Source: Erythrophleum ivorense (taxonomy: Eukaryota > Streptophyta > Magnoliopsida > Fabales > Fabaceae). From it: a stretch of DNA of 64,000 nucleotides. Under the pieces are notes generated by a model. It worked only from the letters and a program-made list of their open reading frames with translations, was not told the DNA's origin and did not search any database. This document shows, piece by piece, positions 11,901-21,896 of this stretch. Made by a program: the position numbers and the translations under genes. The stretch's first letter is position 1; the number at the start of each line of letters is the position of its first letter. Location of the stretch: the NCBI GenBank assembly GCA_026724425.1, contig JAIUCV010000018.1, forward strand, positions 3,488,942 to 3,552,941, in the 5' to 3' direction.

Positions 11901-12371
11901 CAATTTAATAAAATGCTTTGAAATCACTCAAATCAGAGCTAAAACCTTTCAGAATGAATCCGTTAAGGTTCAGGTACATCGATGTTGGAAAATGTCCACT
12001 AGAGGGGATTTAACTGTCACAGGGCTTTTTATGGTTTTCAGGGCCTCTGAGAACCCCAAAAAACTCAAAACTTTCATTTAAAAAGCCCTCCTATGTGAAT
12101 TCCAAATTTTTTTCAAAATTACGAAAATACAAGTATGTTTCGTAAGTTTTTCGTAAGAAATTATTTCTTCATTCTAGCTCCATTTTTCTTTTCGTCTGAG
12201 CCTGGGATTCTCATTTTTAGGAGTCTATTATGCTTCCTAAATTTTTTGAGACCTTAACTATCTCATTTCGGGGGACTTCCTTTTGTATCAAGTGAATTTT
12301 GTTTGTTTACAGAGAAACTATACATTACGTTTCTCACGTTTTCTTTAGTTTTTAAAGAATCAGATGTTACA
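8917..12371 (-). repeat. solo LTR of the long-LTR family
   Basis: On minus it starts TGTAACATCTGATT (12371 leftwards) and ends ATGGTGTTACA at 8917, about 3455 bp. Its start resembles the LTR at 41394 and its interior resembles 60893-64000. A diverged repeat array lies at 10541-10735 and a 68-bp tandem duplication at 11783-11918. Flanks are GAGTG and ATGTA, so no target-site duplication is seen; it may have lost one end or come from inter-element recombination. Confidence 0.82.
11783..11918. repeat. 68-bp tandem duplication within an LTR
   Basis: Two copies, 11783-11850 and 11851-11918, each starting TTTTAGCTCC and differing at few positions. Other family members have this segment once. Confidence 0.85.
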
Positions 12372-12477
12372 ATGTATCAAAAAATTTAAGCAAGAATCTC
12401 ATATGCACTCTAGCAAGTTTAAAGTAGCAAAGATGTTCCATTGTTTAGTTTGGTGTATTTTGTAGGAGTTCATTACA
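12372..12477 (+). repeat. putative 3' end of the 5' LTR of the second gypsy element
   Basis: Ends with GGAGTTCATTACA, as does 34598-34610, and both are preceded by a similar T-rich stretch. A putative gag start follows 25 bp later. The upstream part of this LTR was not found left of the minus-strand LTR at 8917-12371. Confidence 0.55.
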
Positions 12478-12501
12478 TTTTGGTGTTTTCATTACTCTTC
12501 A

Positions 12502-12585
12502 ATGGCCAAGAATAGACGAATGAAGGAATTATCCAGTAAGCTGAAGCATATTTATAAGACAATGGATCAACTTGAAGCAGCCTCT
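12502..12585 (+). pseudogene. gag: gag N-terminus of the second gypsy element
   Basis: An ATG at 12502 opens 28 codons (MAKNRRMKELSSKLKHIYKT and on) before the frame is cut by an inserted LTR at 12586. The short, charged, heptad-like N-terminus is common for plant gypsy Gag proteins. The frame resumes at 19781 after the LTR and its duplicated target, giving a continuous Gag. The start is chosen because it is the first ATG after the putative LTR end and primer region (TTTTGGTGTTTTC near 12478). This interpretation rests mainly on continuity across the insertion. Confidence 0.62.
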
Positions 12586-13272
12586 TGTAATATCTAGTAC
12601 TTTTATACTAGGTTAAACTTAAAGATAAGATTAGGAAAAGTTATGAAAGGAAGTAAAAGCCCAATTAGATGAGAAAATATACTAAAAAATGGTTGAAAAC
12701 CAATTCAAGGGCAATAAAAAAAAACCTAGTAGTGTAATAAGAAAAAATTAAGAACCTAAGTATTCAATAGTATATTAAGAGAGAAAGATATTTTCCATTA
12801 TTAGATGACTAAACAAGGTTACTAGATTAATCGTAGCTAATGAAAGTGGTCAAAACCCTAATGACATATAAATTGGGATAATCAATGTCACAGGAGTAAA
12901 TAGAACTATTTTGAGCTATTTTGAGCCATTATGGACCTAAATAGAACTATTATAAACATCAAGGATCTTGAATTATCTAGGCCTATCCAAAAAGGTTGAA
13001 GCTTTTGGGCCAAAATTAAAGTGAAATGAATGTAGTCACAAAATTGTAATTTCAACCAAAATGGTACAAAAAACCATGGATTTGTTTTAAAAGAAAAATA
13101 AATAGAGATAAGGATAATTCTTAATAGCTTAAGGAAAAAGAGCATGTGGAGTTTAATTAAAGGGTCCTAGTTTGGCCAAGATCCCTAAATCACATAAGAA
13201 TAGGAAAACAATGGTAGTACCAAAAAAAGAAAAAAGCAGGGATTTAAATATCATGAGATTTGATATGAAAAG

Positions 13273-16200
13273 TGTAACAAACGTAATTTTCGAAAAATGA
13301 CGAAATGAGCCATATAAAAGTAAGTCCTCAAAAATGACTTAGATAATATCCCAAAAAATTTAGGTAGAGTTCTAGACTCTTAAAAATAATAATTCTAGGC
13401 TCAGATGGAAAGAAAAACGGAGTTAGGATGGAGAAATAATTTGCCACAGAAACTGACGAAACGTAATGGTATTTTCGTAAATAAGTGTAACTTTTGGAAA
13501 ACCACATAGGAGAGCTTTTTAAATGAAATTTTTGAGTCACCCAAGGTTCTTAGAGGCCCCAAAAACTATGGGAAGCCCCGGGACTGGTGAAGCCCCTCCG
13601 GTGTATGTTTTTCAACGTTAGTTGACCTGAACTTTGACTGATTCGTTTGATAAGGTTTTAGTTCGAAATTGAGTAATTCCAAAGGCATTTTATTAAATTG
13701 GGAATTTAAATTTTATGATGGAAAAGACGGTTCTCAAAAAGGAGCTAAAACGAAGCCAAAATGAAATTGCCATTATGGAAGGGCAAAATTGGAATTTATG
13801 GTTTCTTGAATGTTCTAAAGAGTTCCACACTTTTCTCCCCTCTTCTCCTCTTTAATGAGCACGACCCATTCTGCCCAAAATACAGAAAATCTTCAGCTCT
13901 CTTAGGCACACCAAAGGGAGGAGAAAAAGAGGAAGAAAGCCAAGGAGAAACTAGGTAATTTCATGAAATTTCTTCCTCCATCTTCCTCCAATCTTGTTCT
14001 CCTCTCTTCCTCCTTTCTTTCCATGGATTTTTTGAATGATTTGGTTCTGTTTTTGACCCAGACCTAAGGGGAAATTTTCGAATTTGCTAAGGAGAAGATA
14101 ATAAAAGAGAAAGACACTTGAAAGCTCACTTGAATCCTAGGTAATCTTTGCTTTTGTTGTATCTTCTCTTCCCCCTCCCTTTATGTGTATTTTGGCCAAG
14201 AATAGAACCAAAGGAGGGGAGGATGTTCTATCCAAATACAAGGAGGAAACAAAGGTTTTAGGCCATGGGGAGATGGAATATGGCAAGAAATTCCAAGAAA
14301 AACCAATAGAAAACAAGTTAGAAAAGTGTAGTGTTTTCTAGGGTTTTGCAAAATCTGATTTTGTGTGAATGTTTCCTTGGCTATTTGAATGTTTCCTTGA
14401 GCTCCTAAGACCTTTAGAAAGCCTCCCAAGTGGCTCTCCCATCAAGGAAAAATCACAAAGTCCATGAACCTCCATTATGGTGCATATTTCGGCCAAGCTA
14501 GGTTCATTAGGCTAGGGGATGTTTTAATTTGTTCTAGCCTTGGTTTGGGACTTTATATGATGTTAGAAGATGGGAGAAACCATTGGAAAAAATTTAGGAG
14601 CCATAGGTTGGGAGATGGGACAATGGTGTGCATAATGGTGCCTTATGAAGCAACTTGGTCTTTCAATAGTGCAATTGAATATGTGATGGCTCCAAGGACC
14701 TTAAATGAGTCCAAGAAGTTTAGAAATAACAAGAGAATGGAGCCTAGAACTTGGATGATATGAGTTGCTTCAATGGACTATTTATGGAACCAATATGCCC
14801 ATCATGGAACCAAGTGTGTGTTTAAGAGTAAACCTAGTGTCTTGGCTTGCTTTAAGTGTGTAATTGTGTGATGTTTGTGATATCTAGGTCAAGAGAACCC
14901 TACTCCACCTAAGTGCTCTTGTGAAACCAAGGAGAGGAAGGAAATTGCAAAGTGAGCTTGCATAAATAAAAAGGTAGCTCTCCACCTCATTCTCTTTGCA
15001 TTCTTATGTGCATATGTATGTCTTAGTGTGCTTGCATGCATTCTTGATGCTTGATAACATGCCACTTGATCCTTGATGTGCATTGGTACCAATGTGTTGT
15101 CTTGAATGACTATGGTTATGGAATGGGCTTATAAGGGTGAGGTGATGCCAAAAGTCCCTTGATGAAGGTGAGGAGGTGCCAAAAGTCTCATGGCATGGGT
15201 GAGACAAGGCCAAAAGTCCCTTGAATGGGTGAGGCAAACTTAAAAGTCCTTAGACCAAGAGTGAAGCAAATCCAAAAGTCCTAGAAATGGGGTGAGGCTA
15301 AACCAAAAGTCCCTAGAGCATGAAAGCAATCTTAACATGTGAATGTGGCATGGAATGGAATTTATTGCACACTTTATGCTTGTATAGTTATGCATTTGCT
15401 ATATGTATGCCTTGAATGTGGTGTGAATAGGTGTGTGAACTATTGAGATTCTTGGAATCTCACTCTCCTTTCCCCCTCATCCTTGAATTGTCTAGGTGGT
15501 GTTCCAAGTCAAGAAGATGCAAGCCAAGGACATTGAACATCTTTGTTTTGGTATATTATATACTTTAAATGGTGGTTAAATGTCAAAGTAATGATGTATA
15601 TAATGTTTTTGTGATGTAAGACCATGGATAAGTGTAAAATGATGTATGAATATGATGTAGACTTTATATGACACTAAATCAATAGCATTGTGTAAATTGG
15701 CTCTTGAATGGCTTGATGTAACTATGCATAAATAGATGTTGAGAGACCAAAATGAGATGCATGAGGTGTGAGATCACTTGGGCAGCCTCCACAAGTCATA
15801 TTTGTGCTTTGAAACTTGCCCAAGGGAGCCAAACTCAAGAAGAGACCATTTGGTGCCAAGTGACTCTTGATAGGAAGCAAAAATGACCATTTCATGAGGC
15901 TATATCACTTTTTGTCCAAATGAACTCTTCTTGACCTGAAATTTGACATGCATCTAGATCTTATTGAGATCCTTTTGATAAGTTAAAATTGGTAATTTTT
16001 GGAGGTCTGTGGAATATTTAGCGAATTGTTGAAATTGAAAATTTTTCTGGTTTTGGTCCTTGGTATTGTAGCACTGGTCCGAAATTGAATTCTATTACTC
16101 ATGGGGCAAACGATGTCCAATTGCCACAAAATTTCATACAGAGAAACTAGACATTCACAGAGACTTGTTCCAACTAGAAGCACCTCATTTGAAGTTCTAG

Positions 16201-16890
16201 AGAGGGAGATATGGATTTTTGAACATTCTGTCCAGTATCAAGACCCTTACCTGACCTGATTTACTGTTCTATTGAATTTCGAGATTTGGGCTACCTGAAC
16301 TGGTCTTAAAGTATTTTCCCCTCTATCTAATATCCATAGCTTTCCATATTGGTATATTTTCATGGATTGTATTTTTTTGGAATTAATTGGACATTTTCAA
16401 AGTTTGCTGCAAAATCTGTGACAGCATTAGGAGGCAGTTTGACCTCTGAACATTTTCGGAGGTCAAACGCCCTCTGTGATGGGTTTTATGGTCTGTTCAT
16501 ATTTTTATTGTGAAGTAGACATCCATATCTTTCCAGAATGGCTAAGAATGTATGATTTTTATTTTTTTAAAATTAGTTATGATTTTTCGAAATTGGGCCA
16601 GAAAGGGGTCAAATTTGGCTGAAAATAAACCTCCATATTCTAGGTTCCATTTCATTTTCCATGAGTTGTGGGTATGATTTTATGATGCAAATGAGTTTTA
16701 TATATGTAATTAAATATGGGAAAGTATAGTACGGGGTCACTTGGCTCACATGGCACGGAACGGAATTTTTATACGCAACGTAACTAAAAAATAACTAACA
16801 TTTTAATGCCATTTTCTTGCCTCTTATATGTATTAATTGATATAAGGTATAAAGATAGCATGAAATGAGCTAAGAAATTAGGGTATTACA
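13273..16890 (+). repeat. solo LTR nested inside another solo LTR
   Basis: Starts TGTAACAAACG and ends GGGTATTACA, 3618 bp, flanked by a perfect 5-bp target-site duplication AAAAG (13268-13272 and 16891-16895). It carries the six-unit array at 15135-15320 and an exon-like block at 14888-14973. ORFs inside it (13761-13958, 14464-14763) have no recognisable family and recur as decayed shadows in other copies, so they are not called as genes. Confidence 0.94.
15135..15320 (+). repeat. six-unit 30-bp array in the nested solo LTR
   Basis: Clearest copy of the array: six units beginning GGTGAGG or GTGAAGC and ending in AAAAGTCC plus a few variable bases, period about 30 bp. Confidence 0.9.
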
Positions 16891-19780
16891 AAAAGTACAT
16901 ATATCTCACCATAATATGATAAAATAAGACTAATAGATTAACCATATGAGCTCAGATCAATTAAATCCCTGACAGTGTAAAAATGAGGGTTCCTTATAGT
17001 CACATTTTAGAAGGGACTTTCCCAAACTATTTTAAGTCCCTAAAACTCCAGCTAGATATTTTCAATCAAGCAAAGTGTCCAAAATTTAGCATGGAGTACT
17101 TGCTTTCTTAAAATATTGAAAAATAAGTTTAACTAGATGAATTAAAATGAAGGGACATAATCGATATCTCTAACTTTGTTAGAAAATATCTTAGTTCTTC
17201 CTCCTATATGATCACACCATCTCCTTCATCATTTCCAATCAACTATCAATAGCTCCCAAGGCTTCATGAATGGTGTGAGAAGAAGAGAGAAAAGAGAAAG
17301 GAAAGCAAGGCAAATAGGTAAGCCTTTATGCAAAATTTTACTATATGCTAGTTATGAAAACTCTTCTTTTTTTTTCATTGCTTTTTCAAATGATGGTTTT
17401 AGTTTCTTGAAAAGGTGAACTTTGTGGTTGACCTCTTGAGGAAAATAGGAGTTTTGAGGAAGCTAAATACACCATAAGAAACTATTAGAAAAGAACTTTC
17501 AAATAAGGTATGCACCATGCCATATGAATTGTTATTCTTTGAGATTCAAGGGCATGGTAGTTCAGCCTAAAGAGAGAGAGAGAGAGGGAGGGAGAAGAAG
17601 ACTCGGGCTTAAGGAAGGCTTAATAGAAACAAGGGTTTAGAAAGAAAGAGAATAGGATTATGCAAAGAAAATCATAAAGGAGGCCATAGAAATCATGTTA
17701 GGGTCACCTAGGGTTTTAGGGTTTTAGATAAGCCATAGAAGTTTCAAAACCTTAAGAAGATAATTAAAATCCCTTAAGGCAATATTTGAACTAGACATGA
17801 GTTATAGATGTCTTACATCCTTTAAATTCCTCATGAAAGTGATAAAATCGCATAGTAGCCCAAGTGTGTGCCCATTTCAACTAAGAGGGGGTTAAAGTAT
17901 CTAGAAAGTTGTTTCATGAAGGTTTTAAATGGTCTAAGTATATAACATGAATACCAATAGAATTATTGGAATAAATTTAAGAGCCCTATTTTCATAGGTG
18001 AAAAGTTAGGGCTCAAAGATGCCTAACTAGACAATATAATGTTATGCATGTTTAAGCATGCCTACGATGGTCCTAATGAATTCCACTAGAGTCATACAAT
18101 TTATACATAACGAGATCTTAAGGTGTAGTAGTTGAATTTTGAGATTTATCTCTTAAAGCAGCCAAAGAAACTTAAGTTACGTATTAAGTTTTAGTAAGTA
18201 TATGTAGTGGTAGAATGAGTTAGATTAAATCCTAATAGGTTGTTTTGTATCTCAAATGATATGTTTAGGCTAAGCTGAAGTGATCACACCCTTGTATGTG
18301 TGTGGGGCCGAGGGAAGGAAAATAAGAAAGGAAATATCAAGTGAGCTAGAGAGAGGCCAAGATCCTCAGCGTCAAAAGGCATCTAACTCTTCCTTCCTTG
18401 CATGCATTTTAATGCATTTAAGTTAACGTGCTTTATATGTATTAGTAATTTGACAGTTACTAGAGCTATGTTTTGAATTGGCTCTTTAGCATGAGTTTTT
18501 ATGCATATATGAGTTAAGCATTGGCTCCTAGTATGAGTGGTGGGAAATTGAGTACAGTAGTTCTTCCCCTAGCTTAGAGATGAGCCTAGCTAGTATATCT
18601 TCATGTCATAGCTAGATGAGTATGGAAGTTTTATACCAATTTGATGTTTTAAGTTGTTTATGTACATCTGACCTTATATGCTTGCATTTCATTCTTGAAT
18701 TCTTCATTGTATGCATTGGATTGGATTGAGTGTAGCTATTGAGATTTTCTCTAGAAGCTCACCCTTTTTTACCTCTCACTAATCATACTAAGTGGAACTA
18801 GTAGGGAGAAAGAGCAAGAGAAAAAGTAAGATCTTTAGAAAATATGTAGTTAGAGTACTTATGATGTATATATCATCTTGATGTATATTATGTTGAAGAA
18901 CGATAGCAAATCATGATATATAGGGTGATGAAATATAATAGCAATTCATGTACAATTATGAGATCATGAATAGATGCCAATTTGATACATCTATCTATAA
19001 CTAGAACATGGTTTGACTTATGATATGTTCTTGATTCTATGTACTTAGATATAAGTGATATAGAGACTTTTAAAAGCTAAACATCTTTCATATATTGACC
19101 CTTTTAGAAATGATGTATGTATAGATTGAATTTTTGCTTATGGTAAGAGATTGCATATTAAAGCTTAATTTGACTACTTTGAAACCAAATTTTAGTCTAA
19201 ATGAGCCATAAAATGCAACCTTATCTTTGATAGCCTAAATGACCTAGTTTTGGACTCAAAATTAGTGAGAAATTAAAAGATTTATGGAGATTTATAAAAT
19301 ATTTGATGAATTTCTGAATTTGGCCCTAAAAAGTTGTCATAGTGCAATTATTATTCATATTAGTGCAGCCTCAGTTTTCATGTTCCCTGAAGGGTCAAAT
19401 GGATTCATTTCAATTTGAAATTTTTATATAAATAGTTTAGATTATAACATTTCCATAGACACCTAATTTGCATTGATCGGAGTTGTGTAGCCAAAGTTAT
19501 AAATATTTCAAATTTAAGCTATAATATGTAACTTTAGTCAAAATTGGCTACTTGCTCCCTTTTTGCAAATGGTATGTATATACATGATTCACGTAATGAG
19601 ACCCCATTTCTATACATGAGATATGAATCAAAATGGAAAAGAATTTTATTTTTAACTATCTGAATTTCATTTGGGGTATTGAATGGCTAAAATTTTGCTA
19701 TTAACAATAGTATTATGAATACTTTTTCTTGTATTTGGCACTTATGGTATGAAATAAGTTAACTATAGTAAGATGTAGCA

Positions 19781-20650
19781 CCTTTAGTGCTCATATAGAC
19801 TGACTTGAATCTACTACTATTACTAGATTGGATTAGTTGGAAACTTCCATGTAGACATTTTCTTGAGTGATTGACACATTAATGCATTCTGTTGATTGTT
19901 TATCAAAGCCAACAGTCATCGGAGCTTCTCATATTGATTCTAACATTGATCAATAGGCTCTACCACCTGTCACTCTCCATTCATGTCAAGTGAAATTAGA
20001 CTTCCTAAGATTTGATAGCTAAGAACCACTTCATTAGTTTTTTTGTATTAAATAGTTCTTCTCTTATTATGATACCCCAAATCCTCAACATCTAGTGATC
20101 ATAGTGGTGCACATGGAGGGCTTAGTAATTTGTTAGTTCTAGATGCTTCAAAAAGCCAATCAACTTCCCAACTAGAATGCTCTTGTATAAGCGATTGGGG
20201 CCTAATTTGGCCCTTCCTAGTTCGATTATCCAAAGGCCAAACTATTCAAGTTCGCCTAACAGAATTAGTGACCCAACATTATACTGAGTTCATAGTCCTT
20301 GCAAATTGAGTCCAGTGTTTATCCAAGGATGCCTTACTGGACTACTTTTGAATAGGCTCAAGCTCTATATTTATCGAGATGTCATCTCTCAATCCCCTTC
20401 TTTGTTTTTCTTTTAACATCTTCAAAAGCATCACCAATGGTCTCAATTTTGACTATTACTTCACCTTCACTTTTTACCACAAATTTGAATGCTACTTTAC
20501 CACCATTATTATATATACCTCCTTTTAAGTCCTTACCTCCGGTCAAATGATTGTCACCTATAGTTGCACTGAGAAAAGGGTTTGTGTTTTACCTATGACA
20601 AAGAATACCCTTGGAATTGCAAATATCCAAATCATCACTATATGATTCTA
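19781..20650 (+). pseudogene. gag: gag of the second gypsy element, main part
   Basis: Continues the reading frame from 12585. Recognisable pieces include QVKLDFLRF near 19990 followed by an F-F-S-Y-Y-D-T-P-N-P-Q segment near 20050, a standard plant gypsy Gag block, then a degraded capsid core near 20110-20400 with T-Q-H-Y-T-E-F and V-L-A-N. The end near 20570-20640 corresponds to the zinc-knuckle region, but the Cys/His pattern is largely lost. Many stops and frame changes; no function possible. The protease begins about 120 bp downstream. Confidence 0.75.
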
Positions 20651-20769
20651 TAGCTCGAACCTAATGAAGTTGATCCTTTTAATTCTTTGCCACCTAAGCA
20701 ATTTGAGCCACATCTTGATGACACACTCTTTTCATGCACTTTTCTTTTTGTGCTAACTAGGGCTCTTTT

Positions 20770-21130
20770 ACAATTTATAGGATTCATTCATGATACTAAG
20801 GTGCAAGTGTTGCTAGATGGGAGTAGCTCTGACAATTTCATTCAACCTTAAATCACTCACCATCTCAACCTTCCTATTGAACCAGTACTGGGTTTAGAAG
20901 TTACGGTGGGTAATGGTTACTTTATAGAATGTAAAGGTGTTATACATCAGTTACCCTTGTTTATTCAAGGGCACCCTATCACTTGTCAAGTGTATGTGCT
21001 TCCTGTTACTAATGCTGAGGTAGTAGTCAGAGTTTCTTGGTTGGGCACATTACATGCATGCATTGTTGATTATAACACTTCTACCCTTTGTTTTTACCTC
21101 ATTAACAAGCTTGTGACACTTCAAAGGTGA
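20770..21130 (+). pseudogene. aspartic protease domain of the second gypsy element
   Basis: Contains VQVLLDGSSSDNFIQ near 20801: relatives have Asp-Ser-Gly-Ser-Ser, so the catalytic loop has Asp-Gly-Ser here. An open stretch at 20906-21130 holds VGNGYFIECKGVIHQLPLFI and then VYVLPVTNAEVVVRVSWLGT, the conserved C-terminal half ending in W-L-G-T-L. One stop (TAA at 20849-20851) lies between. This wording is characteristic of plant gypsy proteases other than the Tekay type. Confidence 0.85.
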
Positions 21131-21229
21131 TAAAAACCTTCCTCTAACCCTTGTTCAATTTCTCATTTGAAATATTTTACAGACATTGGTGCTATTGCAA
21201 AATTGTATACTCTTCAATGCTTTACTATT

Positions 21230-21896
21230 GAGATAGTTGTTGTTGATCTATTACAATTGCCATAGGATACTCTATCGGATTTAGCAACATTATTGTAGAA
21301 ATATTCTATTGTTTTCATGTTTCTTAGGGGTTTAGCAACTTTCCATAGCCATGGCCATGCTATTCCCTTACTAGATGGTGTTCCTTTAATGAAAATGAGA
21401 CCATACTTATATCTATTATGTCAAAAAGCAATCACTGAACATGTAGTTAATGACATGTTACAAAAATGACTTATTCAACCTAGTACAAGTCCTTTCTCAG
21501 CTTTAGTTCTCTTGCTTAAAAAGAAGGATGGCTCATGGCAATTTTGTAAAGACTATCGTGCTCTCAATGCAGTCATAATGAAGGATTCATTTCTTATTCT
21601 TACAATTGATAAACTCTTGGATGAACTTCATAGGTTCTATTATTTTTCCAAGCTTAACCTTCACTTGAGATATCATCAAATTCTTATCAAACTAGAGGAT
21701 TGTTTCAAGACAACTTTTCACACTCATGGCCACTACAAGTGAGTAGTTATGCTATTTGGTCTTATAAGCACCCTAACTAGTTTCCAAGCCTTGATGAATT
21801 TGATTTTTTAAACTTTCTTACAAAAACTTATTTTAGTTTTGTTTGATAATATTTTGGTTTATAGTGCTGATTGACCATTTCACCTTGATCATGTTT
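21230..21896 (+). pseudogene. reverse transcriptase, N-terminal part, second gypsy element
   Basis: Motifs in order: IPLLDGVPLMKMRPYLY near 21363, IQPSTSPFSALVLLLKKKDG near 21475, CKDYRALNAVIMKDSFLI near 21549, the SKLNLHLRYHQI box near 21649 and VLFDNILVYS near 21836-21865. The second catalytic Asp of the FDDI box is Asn (codon AAT, 21848-21850), so the polymerase is dead even without the stops at 21468 and 21741. The frame is cut at 21896 by an inserted LTR; the next residues appear at 25628. Confidence 0.9.

Larger units (their letters stand above)
12586..19780 (+). repeat. solo LTR inserted in gag, itself interrupted
   Basis: Starts TGTAATATC and ends TGTAGCA. Flanks are CCTCT (12581-12585) and CCTTT (19781-19785), a 5-bp target-site duplication with one C/T change. 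Subtracting the nested LTR at 13273-16890 and its duplicated 5 bp leaves about 3572 bp, matching the long-LTR family. Interior landmarks match too: the AAATAGGTAAGC block near 17314 and the GAGATTTTCTC...CTCACCC segment near 18746. The 30-bp array is not recognisable in this diverged copy. Confidence 0.82.

Noticed and set aside
14464..14763. 99-residue ORF with a counterpart at 59404-59712
   Set aside because: It looks conserved only because both lie in copies of the same LTR. Other copies (29150-29400, 42760-43020) have it broken, and no protein motif is seen. A short LTR-encoded peptide is not excluded but not supported.
15135..15320. Possible CRISPR-like array of 30-bp units
   Set aside because: The units are adjacent imperfect repeats without unique spacers, lie inside a plant LTR, and recur in every family copy.
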